This document shows positions 16,885 to 25,095 of a stretch of 64,000 nt of DNA, piece by piece; within the stretch, counting starts at the first letter, position 1, and every line of letters begins with the position of its first letter. The notes under the pieces were generated by a model. That model searched no databases. It had not been told where the DNA came from and saw nothing but the letters and a program-made list of their open reading frames with translations. A program made the translations under genes and the position numbers. The stretch is from Cellulomonas sp. PhB143 (GTDB lineage: Bacteria > Actinomycetota > Actinomycetes > Actinomycetales > Cellulomonadaceae). The DNA is taken from contig NZ_RKIJ01000001.1 of assembly GCF_003752595.1 (NCBI RefSeq), forward strand, positions 1 through 64,000. Reading direction: 5' to 3'.

Positions 16885-18171
16885 GTGCGCAAGACACGAA
16901 GCATGATCGGCGCAGCACTCGTCACAGGACTCGTCGTCCCGCTCGCCGCATGCGGCAGCGGCGGTGGTGGCTCCGACGACAACACCCTCACGGTCCAGTC
17001 GGTCTGGACCAAGGGGACGGCCGAGGGAGACGCGCTCTCCAAGGTCATCGACCAGTTCACCGACGAGACCGGTGCCAAGGTCGAGTGGCTCGACACCGGG
17101 GAGTCGCTCTCCGACGTGTACGAGACCTCGGTCGCCGGCGGCAGCGAGGCGGACCTCGTCCTCAGCAACTACGCCGAGAAGACCGTCGACTGGGTCAAGA
17201 ACGGCGCGGTCGTGCCGATGGACTCCTATCTCAAGGACTGGGGCCTGAGCGACTCGATCAAGGGGTCGGCCGTCGACGAGTGGAAGGACTCCGACGGCAA
17301 GCTCGTCGGGCTGCCGTTCTCCGGCTTCCTCTGGCCGGTCTGGTACAACACCGACCTGCTCAAGAAGGCCGGCGTCGACGGGATCCCGGCGACGACCGAC
17401 GACCTCATCGCCGCTGCAGGAAAGCTGCGCGCCGCTGGGATCGAGCCGATGGCTGTCGGCGGGAACGACTGGTCCGGGCAGAAGGTGTTCCTCCAGATCG
17501 CCCAGTCCTACGCGGACGCCGACACCGCCCGCGAGACCTTCACCAAGGGTGGCTTCTGCGCGCAGCCGGACATCATGAAGGGCATCAAGCTCTTCACGAA
17601 GCTCCGTGACGGTGGCGTCTTCGTCGACGACGCCCAGGGATACAGCGCCGACGCGACGAACGCCGAGTACTTCAACGGCAAGGCGGCGATCGTGTCCGCG
17701 GGATCCTGGGCCTTCGGCTCGGACGACCTCACCCCGGAGCTCGCCGCGTCGACGACGCTCTCCGGGTTCCCGGACCCGTCGGACGGCGGAGCCTACGACA
17801 AGCCGACCGCGTACAACGGGTACACCGGCGTCGGGGTCATGCTCAGCCCGAACGGCGAGAAGAAGGCCGATCTCGCGGAGAAGTTCGTCAAGCTCCTGTA
17901 CTCGAGCGAGACGGTCGGGGATTTCGTGTCCACCGCGAACCTCGTCCCTGCGGCGACGACCGGCGATGACGCCAAGATCAACAACCCGTTGCTCGAGCAG
18001 GGTGTCAACGACCTCGACTCGCGCGTCGACTACGCCGTCATGCCGGACGCCTCGGTGCCCGGTGCCGTCGCCGACCCGATGATCCGTGCCACCTCGCTGG
18101 CCTACTCGCCGGGGCACGACGCGGCGTCCATCTGCAAGTCCATCGACGACGCCTACGCGTCGGTCGGCTAG
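16885..18171 (+). CDS. ABC sugar importer, solute-binding lipoprotein
   Basis: 428 aa. A basic N-terminus, hydrophobic core and lipobox (PLAAC, Cys23) show a lipid-anchored protein outside the membrane. The mature part is a family 1 extracellular binding protein, with TVQSVWTKGTAEGD near the start and PFSGFLWPVWYNTDLLKKAG in the middle. GTG start with GGAGG upstream. It is the first gene of the LacI-controlled operon and is followed by two permeases. The ligand is probably an oligosaccharide with beta-mannose, judged only from the downstream GH2/GH26 enzymes. Confidence 0.9.
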   Translation: MRKTRSMIGAALVTGLVVPLAACGSGGGGSDDNTLTVQSVWTKGTAEGDALSKVIDQFTDETGAKVEWLDTGESLSDVYETSVAGGSEADLVLSNYAEKTVDWVKNGAVVPMDSYLKDWGLSDSIKGSAVDEWKDSDGKLVGLPFSGFLWPVWYNTDLLKKAGVDGIPATTDDLIAAAGKLRAAGIEPMAVGGNDWSGQKVFLQIAQSYADADTARETFTKGGFCAQPDIMKGIKLFTKLRDGGVFVDDAQGYSADATNAEYFNGKAAIVSAGSWAFGSDDLTPELAASTTLSGFPDPSDGGAYDKPTAYNGYTGVGVMLSPNGEKKADLAEKFVKLLYSSETVGDFVSTANLVPAATTGDDAKINNPLLEQGVNDLDSRVDYAVMPDASVPGAVADPMIRATSLAYSPGHDAASICKSIDDAYASVG

Positions 18172-18180
18172 TGGAGCGGT

Positions 18181-18203
18181 GCGGGCCGCCCCTGGCGGCC
18201 CGC
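18181..18203 (+). terminator. intra-operon hairpin between binding protein and permease genes
   Basis: GCGGGCCGCC, a CCT loop, then GGCGGCCCGC: a perfect 10-bp stem. It sits 10 bases after the binding-protein stop and 21 bases before the permease ATG. A hairpin here often gives partial termination or mRNA protection, making more binding protein than permease. That role is inference. Confidence 0.6.
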
Positions 18204-18224
18204 ACCACGACCGAGGAGTCAACG

Positions 18225-19169
18225 ATGACAGCACCACTCATCGAGAGTGACCTGGCGCCCGGCACCGGCGTGCCGGACCCGCGACCGGGTCGCTCTCGGC
18301 GGCAGCGCGCGGACAACATCACGGTCGCGGCGTTCAGCGCGCCATCCGTGATCTGGTACGTGGTCTTCACGATCGGGCCGATGATCGCGATCTTCGTGAT
18401 CAGCCTGCTCAGCTGGAGCGGATTTCTTGCCACGCCGAGCTGGGCGGGATTCGACAACTACCGGAGGGTCTTCACCGATCCGGTGTTCTGGACGGCGGCA
18501 CGCAACACCGTGGTCCAGATCGCTATCTCGCTGCCGGTGATGATTCCCCTGGCGTTCATGCTCGGGTACTACGTCACCCTCAAGCCGCGCTTCCACCGGC
18601 TCCTGCGGGTCGTGCTCTTCACACCGGCGCTGCTGTCGCTCTCGGCGATGGGCACGGTCTTCTACGCGATCTTCCAGCCCACCGGCATGGTCAACTCCGC
18701 GCTCGAGACCCTCGGGCTCGACTCCTGGGCCACCCCCTGGCTGGCGAACCCGAGCACCGCGCTCTTCACGGTGATCGTCGTCGGACTCTGGTCGGGCATC
18801 GGCTACACCGCGATCCTCTTCTCCGCGCGGATGGCCTCGGTCTCGACAGACATCTACGAGGCGGCGGAGCTCGACGGCTGCGGTCACTGGAAGCGCATGT
18901 GGAGCATCGGCTACCCCGTCATCAAGGACTACTTCGGTGTTCTGACCATGCTCCAGTTCCTGTGGACGGTCTTCGCATCCGCGGGCATGGTGCTCCTCCT
19001 GACGAACGGCGGGCCGGGCAACTCCTCGACCACGCTCTCCTTCCTGGTCTACGAGAAGGCGTTCGTCCAGTCGCAGGTCGGCTACAGCCAGGCGGTCGGG
19101 GTCATCCTCTTCGCCGTCGGCGTCGTCGGGCTGCTCACCATCCGCCGGGCCTTCCGGCCGAGCTACTGA
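18225..19169 (+). CDS. ABC sugar importer permease (MalF/UgpA-type)
   Basis: 314 aa with six predicted membrane spans. It has the EAA loop that docks to the ATPase: EAAELDGCGHWKRMWSIGYP. FDNYRRVFTDPVFW near residue 75 and LLTNGGPGNSS near the end are typical of the first permease of family 1 importers. The ATG at 18225 has GAGGAG upstream; an in-frame extension from 18171 is unlikely. It is the second gene of the operon. No ATPase gene is found nearby, so a shared MsiK-like ATPase elsewhere is expected. Confidence 0.92.
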   Translation: MTAPLIESDLAPGTGVPDPRPGRSRRQRADNITVAAFSAPSVIWYVVFTIGPMIAIFVISLLSWSGFLATPSWAGFDNYRRVFTDPVFWTAARNTVVQIAISLPVMIPLAFMLGYYVTLKPRFHRLLRVVLFTPALLSLSAMGTVFYAIFQPTGMVNSALETLGLDSWATPWLANPSTALFTVIVVGLWSGIGYTAILFSARMASVSTDIYEAAELDGCGHWKRMWSIGYPVIKDYFGVLTMLQFLWTVFASAGMVLLLTNGGPGNSSTTLSFLVYEKAFVQSQVGYSQAVGVILFAVGVVGLLTIRRAFRPSY

Positions 19170-19180
19170 GGAGGACTGCC

Positions 19181-20080
19181 ATGACCACCACGACAGAAGC
19201 ACGCCGGCCGGCGGCTCCCCCCGCCGCGCGGACCAACAAGACCCAGCGTCACTCCGGACGAGGTCGAGCACTGGTCCCCGCTCACGTCCTCGCGTGGCTC
19301 TACGCGCTGCTGCTCGTCATCCCGCTCTACTACGTGGTCGTCTCCGCGTTCAAGACGAACGGCGACATCTTTGCCCATCCTTTCGCCCTCCCGACGAGCA
19401 TCAGCTTCGACAACTTCTCCACGGCGTGGTCCAGGGCGAACCTGGGCACCGCGCTGGCCAACTCGGTGCTCATCACCGGGACGTCCGCGGTCCTCACGCT
19501 CGCGCTGGCCGTCCCGGCGGCCTACGGGCTCGCCCGGGCTCGGGGCAGGCTCGGGACGGCCGTCGAGCGACTCTTCTCGCTCGGCTTCCTGATTCCCGGC
19601 TTCGCAGCGCTGGTGCCGACCGTGCTGCTCGCCATCGCGGTCGGATTGTTCCAGACGCGGATCTTCGTCATCCTCTTCATGCCCGCGACGGCGCTCCCGC
19701 TGTCCGTGATCCTGCTGACGCAGTTCATGCGGACCGTCCCTCCCGAGCTCGAGGAGTCCGCCACGCTCGACGGCGCCAGCCGCTGGGTGGTGCTGCGCCA
19801 CATCTACCTCCCCATCGCGATGCCCGGCATCGCGACGGTGACGATCCTCAACCTCCTCAACTTCTGGAACGAGTACCTCTTCACCTTGATCCTCGGTGGA
19901 CCGAGCCCGAGCGTGCGGACGGTGCAGGTGGCGCTGCCGACCTTGGTGTCGCAGACCAGCACCGACTACGGCGTCCTCGCCGCAGGCACGCTCGTCACGC
20001 TCGTGCCCGTGTACGTCGCTTACATCCTGCTCTCCCGCCAGATGGAGGACGCGCTCCTCCAGGGCGCCGTGAAGAGCTGA
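19181..20080 (+). CDS. ABC sugar importer permease (MalG/UgpE-type)
   Basis: 299 aa with six predicted membrane spans after a hydrophilic, Arg/Thr-rich N-terminus of about 35 residues. The EAA-type loop is ELEESATLDGASRWVVLRHI. The ending LSRQMEDALLQGAVKS is the usual C-terminus of MalG-like permeases (QxxxxxGxxxGAVKG pattern). GAGGAGG precedes the ATG. It lies 11 bases after the first permease and completes the importer core together with the upstream binding protein. Confidence 0.92.
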   Translation: MTTTTEARRPAAPPAARTNKTQRHSGRGRALVPAHVLAWLYALLLVIPLYYVVVSAFKTNGDIFAHPFALPTSISFDNFSTAWSRANLGTALANSVLITGTSAVLTLALAVPAAYGLARARGRLGTAVERLFSLGFLIPGFAALVPTVLLAIAVGLFQTRIFVILFMPATALPLSVILLTQFMRTVPPELEESATLDGASRWVVLRHIYLPIAMPGIATVTILNLLNFWNEYLFTLILGGPSPSVRTVQVALPTLVSQTSTDYGVLAAGTLVTLVPVYVAYILLSRQMEDALLQGAVKS

Positions 20081-20148
20081 ACCCCTCTCTCGACCACCCG
20101 AACGCTCCCCAGCCACGCGCGCCGCGCGCGCGACGAAAGGAACCAGAC

Positions 20149-21492
20149 ATGACCACGATCAACATCCGCGAGCACGGTGCCGTCGGCGACGGCACGACCA
20201 ACGACGCCCCGGCGATCCAGTCGGCGATCGACGCCTGCCACGCCGCCGGCGGCGGCACCGTCGTCGTCCCCTCGGGCGCGACGTTCATGACCGGTTCGAT
20301 CGAGCTGCGCTCGTACGTCGAGCTGCACGTCGAGCGCGGGGCGACCCTGGCGGGGAGCGGGGAAGACGCCGACTACACGACGGAGATCGAGGTCAGCGCG
20401 CTGTCGTCCGGTGTCCTCAACCCCGCGAACGACCACGCGCTGGCGCTGGTCTGGGCCCGTGATGCGCAGAACGTCGCCATCACCGGAGCCGGGACGATCG
20501 ACGGTGCGGGCCGGCACTTCATCGAGGAGGACAACGGCTACATCTACCGGTGCCCGAACCGGCGTCCCTTCACGGTCTTCCTGACCGGCTGCACGCAGGT
20601 GACGATGCGCGACATCCGTCTCGTCGACGCCGCGCTCTGGTGCGTCCGGCTCACCGGCTGCGTGAACGTGCTCATCCACTCGATCACCATCGACGCCGAC
20701 CTGAAGTACCCGAACGCGGACGGCATCGACCTCGACCGCTGCCGCCAGGTGCGCATCAGCGACTGCGAGATCTCCTGCGGCGACGACGCCATCTCGCTCA
20801 AGACGTGCGAAGAGTTCCCGCAGTACGGCATCACCGAAGACATCGTCATCACGAACTGCACGCTGCAGTCGACGTCGTCGGCCGTCGTGGTGGGCGTCGA
20901 CGCGGTCGAGGACATCCGCAACGTCGTCGTCTCCAACTGCGTGATCCGGGGCTCGCACCGCGGTCTCGCGGTCAACCTCGGCCAGGAGGGGAACTTCGAG
21001 AACATCTTGTTCTCCGACTGCATCGTCGAGACCCGGCACTTCTCCGACGACTGGTGGGGCCACGGCGAGCCCATCTACGTCACCGCCTTCCCGTGGCACG
21101 ACAAGGTCGGCAAGATGTCGAACGTCCGCTTCCGCAACATCCTCGCGCGCTCGGAGAACGGCGCCTACATCGCTGGGTTCGAGGAGGGACTGGTCTCGGG
21201 CGTCGTGCTCGAGAACGTCCGCATCGAGCTCGACCGCTGGACGAGCTGGCCCGGGGGCGAGTACGACCGTCGCCCGTTCGAGCAGGGCGAGAAGCTCTAC
21301 CAGCACCCCACCTCCGGGTTCCACATCGACACCGCGTCCGACGTCACGCTCCGCAACTGCGAGGTCGTGTGGGGCTCCCGCCAGGAGAACTTCTCCCACG
21401 CGGTCGAGGTCATCGACGTCGACGGGCTCGTGATCGAGGGCCTGCGCGGCGAGGCGGCGCACGCCGGCCTCGACGCCGTCCACCAGCACTGA
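20149..21492 (+). CDS. GH28-like right-handed beta-helix protein
   Basis: 447 aa. It opens with INIREHGAVGDGTTNDAPAI, the standard start of GH28/pectate-lyase-like beta-helix proteins. Two GH28 acid motifs are present: PNADGID (Asp191) and GDDAIS (Asp212, Asp213). The family's later His (GHG) and Arg-Ile-Lys motifs are not visible; the matching region reads SSAVVVGVDA, then RGLAVNLG. It is therefore probably a divergent GH28 with a different substrate, possibly a uronic-acid-containing chain. No signal peptide, so cytosolic. It lies between the importer and the first GH2 gene, with GAAAGGA before the ATG. Confidence 0.82.
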   Translation: MTTINIREHGAVGDGTTNDAPAIQSAIDACHAAGGGTVVVPSGATFMTGSIELRSYVELHVERGATLAGSGEDADYTTEIEVSALSSGVLNPANDHALALVWARDAQNVAITGAGTIDGAGRHFIEEDNGYIYRCPNRRPFTVFLTGCTQVTMRDIRLVDAALWCVRLTGCVNVLIHSITIDADLKYPNADGIDLDRCRQVRISDCEISCGDDAISLKTCEEFPQYGITEDIVITNCTLQSTSSAVVVGVDAVEDIRNVVVSNCVIRGSHRGLAVNLGQEGNFENILFSDCIVETRHFSDDWWGHGEPIYVTAFPWHDKVGKMSNVRFRNILARSENGAYIAGFEEGLVSGVVLENVRIELDRWTSWPGGEYDRRPFEQGEKLYQHPTSGFHIDTASDVTLRNCEVVWGSRQENFSHAVEVIDVDGLVIEGLRGEAAHAGLDAVHQH

Positions 21493-21532
21493 CGCCGGTT
21501 CCCGACCGGACCGACGAGAAGAGAGAACCCTC

Positions 21533-24007
21533 ATGCGCGACATCACCGAGATCACGACCGGCTGGACCCTCGAGCCGACGCGGCTCGCCGCCGACGCCCC
21601 GGCGGGCTTCCCGACCAGCCCGGTCACCGCCACCGTGCCCGGCTGCGTCCACACGGACCTGCTCGACCACGCACTGATCCCCGACCCGTACTTCCACAAG
21701 AACGAGGACGGACAGCACTGGATCGGGCGGTCCGCCTGGACCTACCGCACGTCGATCGACGCGGTGGCCGAGGCCGGGCGGACCTACGAGCTCGTGTTCG
21801 ACGGTCTCGACACCGTCGCGCACGTCGAGCTCAACGGAGAGACGCTCGGTGACACCGCGAACATGCACCGGACGTACCGGTTCGACGTGACCCACCTGCT
21901 GCGCGACGGTGGCAACGATCTCGTGGTCGGCTTCGCGCCGGTGCGCGAGTACACGGACGCCGTCGTCGCCGAGGCGGGGGAGCGCCCGAACGTCTACCCG
22001 GAGCCGTCGCAGTACGTGCGCAAGATGGCCTGCAACTTCGGGTGGGACTGGGGGCCGACGCTCGTCACCGCGGGCATGTGGAAGAGCGTGCGCCTGGAGT
22101 CGTGGCAGACGGCGCGGCTCGCGGCGGTCCGGCCGGTCGCGCGCGTCGACGGGAGCGACGGCGTGCTCGAGGTCGAGATCGACGTTCGGGCGGACGGCGG
22201 CGACGAGCGCTCCCTCGAGGTCACCGTCGAGGTCGCCGGCGTCGTCGGCACCGCCTCGGTACCGGCCGGCGGCGGCACGGTCCGCACGCAGGTCACCGTG
22301 CCGGGAGTCGACGTGTGGTGGCCGCGCGGGTACGGCGAGCAGCCGCTGTACGACGTCGAGGTGAGCCTGAGCGCCGACGGTGCAGGCCTGGACACGTGGA
22401 CGAGGCGCACCGGCTTCCGCAACGTCTCTCTCGTGACCGAGCCCGACGACGCGGGGATGTCGTTCGTCGTGACGGTCAACGACACGCCGGTGTTCGTGCG
22501 GGGTGTCAACTGGATCCCGGACGACTGCTTCGTCTCGCGGGTCGGCATCGACGATTACCGCGAGCGGATCTCGCGGGCTGCCGAGGCCAACGTCAACATG
22601 CTGCGAATCTGGGGCGGCGGGATCTACGAGAAGGACGAGCTGTTCGATGTCTGCGACGAGCTGGGCGTCCTTGTGTGGCAGGACTTCCTGTTTGCCTGCT
22701 CCGCCTACCCCGAGACCGAGGAGCTCGTCGCAGAGGTCGACGCGGAGGCCAGGGAGAACGTCGCGCGCCTGATGCCGCACCCGAGCCTCGCCCTCTGGAA
22801 CGGCAACAACGAGAACATCTGGGGATTCTTCGACTGGGGCTGGAAGGAGCCGCTCGACGGCAAGGACTGGGGCCTCGGATACTACCTCGACGTGCTGCCC
22901 CGGGCCGTCGCCGAGACCGACCCCTCCCGCCCGTACTGGGCCGGGTCGCCCTACTCCGGCACGATGGACCGCCACCCCAACGACCCCGCCTACGGCAACC
23001 ACCATTCGTGGGAGGTCTGGAACCGGGAGGACTACACCGCGTACGCCGACGAGCGGCCGCGCTTCGTCTCGGAGTTCGGGTATCAGGCACCGCCCGCATG
23101 GTCGACGCTCGCGGCGTCGGTGGACGACGACCCCGTGCTCTTCGACTCGCCGGGTGTGCTGCACCACCAGAAGGCCGTCGACGGCAACGGGAAGCTCGCG
23201 AGCGGTATGGCGGCCCACCTGCCGGAGCCGGTCGACACCGACGACTGGCACTACCTCACTCAGCTCAACCAGGCGAAGGCGATCACGTTCGGCGTCGAGC
23301 ACTACCGGGCTTTGTGGCCGCACTGCGCGGGGGCCATCCTCTGGCAGCTCAACGACTGCTGGCCCGTGACCTCGTGGGCGGCGATCGACGGCGCCGGGCG
23401 GCTCAAGCCCCTCTGGTACGCGATGCGTCGCCTGTACGCGGACCGGATCCTCATCCAGCGGACCGACGACTCCGGGCAGCGCCAGGTGGTCGTCGTCAAC
23501 GACGGGCCCACGCCCTGGCAGGGCGAGCTCTCGGTCGTCCGCCACGATGTCGCGGGCGAGCGGCTGGCCGAGGCGACGATCCCGGTCTCCGTCGGCGCGC
23601 GGGACAGCGTCAGCGTTCCGGTGCCGGCGGTCGTCGCGACCGCTGGCGACCCCACGCGTGAGCTCGTCGTGGCAGGTCTCGACGGGCACCGTTCGGTCGC
23701 GCTCTTCGTCGAGGACCGTGATGCGGCGCTCGAGCCGGCGCGATTCGACGTCGACGTCGAGGCGGTGGACGGCGGGGTCGCCGTCACCGTCACCGCGCGG
23801 ACGCTCCTGCGCGAGCTCGTGCTCAACAGCGATCGCATCGACCCAGGCTCGGAGGTGGACGACCAGCTCGTCACGCTGCTCCCCGGCGAGAAGCACGTCT
23901 TCCGCGTCTCGACCACGGCCGCGGCGTCGGACCCTCGCTGGTCCACGGCGCCCGTGCTGCGCTGCCTCAACGACACGGTACGGGCGGCTGTTCCGGTGGC
24001 CGTGTGA
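21533..24007 (+). CDS. GH2 beta-mannosidase-like enzyme (copy 1)
   Basis: 824 aa, the normal length for GH2 beta-mannosidases. The N-terminal sugar-binding domain includes VPGCVHTDLL and NMHRTYRFDV. A GWDWGP segment is typical of beta-mannosidases. The TIM barrel carries the acid/base Glu427 (WNGNNEN) and the nucleophile Glu514 (FVSEFGYQ). [14 protein letters not shown] is another family hallmark. It should release beta-mannose from short oligosaccharides. No signal peptide, so cytoplasmic. It follows the GH28-like gene and is near-contiguous with LacI. A second, clearly related copy lies at 25092-27605. Confidence 0.92.
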   Translation: MRDITEITTGWTLEPTRLAADAPAGFPTSPVTATVPGCVHTDLLDHALIPDPYFHKNEDGQHWIGRSAWTYRTSIDAVAEAGRTYELVFDGLDTVAHVELNGETLGDTANMHRTYRFDVTHLLRDGGNDLVVGFAPVREYTDAVVAEAGERPNVYPEPSQYVRKMACNFGWDWGPTLVTAGMWKSVRLESWQTARLAAVRPVARVDGSDGVLEVEIDVRADGGDERSLEVTVEVAGVVGTASVPAGGGTVRTQVTVPGVDVWWPRGYGEQPLYDVEVSLSADGAGLDTWTRRTGFRNVSLVTEPDDAGMSFVVTVNDTPVFVRGVNWIPDDCFVSRVGIDDYRERISRAAEANVNMLRIWGGGIYEKDELFDVCDELGVLVWQDFLFACSAYPETEELVAEVDAEARENVARLMPHPSLALWNGNNENIWGFFDWGWKEPLDGKDWGLGYYLDVLPRAVAETDPSRPYWAGSPYSGTMDRHPNDPAYGNHHSWEVWNREDYTAYADERPRFVSEFGYQAPPAWSTLAASVDDDPVLFDSPGVLHHQKAVDGNGKLASGMAAHLPEPVDTDDWHYLTQLNQAKAITFGVEHYRALWPHCAGAILWQLNDCWPVTSWAAIDGAGRLKPLWYAMRRLYADRILIQRTDDSGQRQVVVVNDGPTPWQGELSVVRHDVAGERLAEATIPVSVGARDSVSVPVPAVVATAGDPTRELVVAGLDGHRSVALFVEDRDAALEPARFDVDVEAVDGGVAVTVTARTLLRELVLNSDRIDPGSEVDDQLVTLLPGEKHVFRVSTTAAASDPRWSTAPVLRCLNDTVRAAVPVAV

Positions 24008-24057
24008 TGATGCGCGTCGACGGGCAGCCAGCGCCCGAGAAGGTTCGGGGTGGAACC

Positions 24058-25095
24058 ATGGCTCGACCGACGATCGTCGACATCGCGCAGGCGGCAGGCG
24101 TGTCGAAGGGGGCGGTGTCCTTCGCCCTCAACAACCGGCCGGGCGTCTCCGACGCCACCCGCAGCCGGATCCTCGCGGTGGCGACGGAGCTGGGCTGGGT
24201 GCCGAACGCGGCGGCGCGCTCCCTCGCCGGCACGAAAGCCGGTGCGATCGGCATGGTCTTCGCCCGGCCCGCCAAGACCCTCGCCGTCGAGCCGTTCTTC
24301 ATGCAGCTCATCGCGGGGATCGAGTCGGAGCTGGCCAGGGAGTCTCTGGCGCTCGTGTTCCAGGTCGTCGAGGACCACGAGGCGGAGATAGCGACCTACC
24401 GCCGTTGGGCGGCGGAACGTCGGGTCGACGGCGTCCTCGTCGTCGACCCGTACGCCGACGACGACCGGCTCGCCCCGTTGCGCGAGCTCGACCTCCACGC
24501 GGTGTTCATCGGGATCCCCCCGACGAGCGAGGGCTTCGCGGGGGTGTGGAGCGACATGTCGAGATCGATGGACGCGGCACTCACGCACCTGTTGGGTCTC
24601 GGCCACACACGGATCGCCCGGGTGGCGGGTGACGAGAGGCACGACCACGTCGTCCTCCGGGATGCGGACTTCACCCGGTGGACGACCGAGCGCGGACTCG
24701 ATGAGTGCACGATCAAGAAGACCGACTACTCGGTCGACTCCGGATCGCGCGCGACGTTCGAGCTCCTGAGCTCGGACCGGCCTCCCACCGCGATCATCTA
24801 CGACAACGACGTGATGGCGCTGGCAGCCGTCGGGGTGGCGCACGAGCTCGGCGTCGACATCCCCGGCAGGGTCTCCCTCCTGGCGTGGGACGACTCGATC
24901 CTCTGCTCGCTCAGCCACCCGGCGATCACGGCGCTGCACCGTGACCTCACGGAGTTCGGCGCGGCGGCGGCGAGCCTCCTGCTCGAGCTCGTCGCCGGTG
25001 CTCCCCGGCGCCGGGTCGAGACGCCCTCCGGGACGCTCGTCGTCCGGGGTAGCACCGGGCCCGCACCGTCATACGAGGAGAAGCGAGAAGCATGA
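24058..25095 (+). CDS. LacI-family regulator of glycan locus 1
   Basis: 345 aa. N-terminal LacI helix-turn-helix: TIVDIAQAAGVSKGAVSFAL, followed by the hinge region (AARSLAGTKAGAIGMVF). A periplasmic-binding-protein-like effector domain fills the rest. The ATG at 24058 is preferred; an upstream ATG overlapping the GH2 stop at 24004 would add 18 residues. It lies inside the operon between two GH2 genes, and its stop overlaps the next start (ATGA). It is the obvious candidate to bind the two CTA/TAG-type operators at 16830-16868, with a manno-oligosaccharide or product as inducer; that is inference. Confidence 0.9.
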   Translation: MARPTIVDIAQAAGVSKGAVSFALNNRPGVSDATRSRILAVATELGWVPNAAARSLAGTKAGAIGMVFARPAKTLAVEPFFMQLIAGIESELARESLALVFQVVEDHEAEIATYRRWAAERRVDGVLVVDPYADDDRLAPLRELDLHAVFIGIPPTSEGFAGVWSDMSRSMDAALTHLLGLGHTRIARVAGDERHDHVVLRDADFTRWTTERGLDECTIKKTDYSVDSGSRATFELLSSDRPPTAIIYDNDVMALAAVGVAHELGVDIPGRVSLLAWDDSILCSLSHPAITALHRDLTEFGAAAASLLLELVAGAPRRRVETPSGTLVVRGSTGPAPSYEEKREA

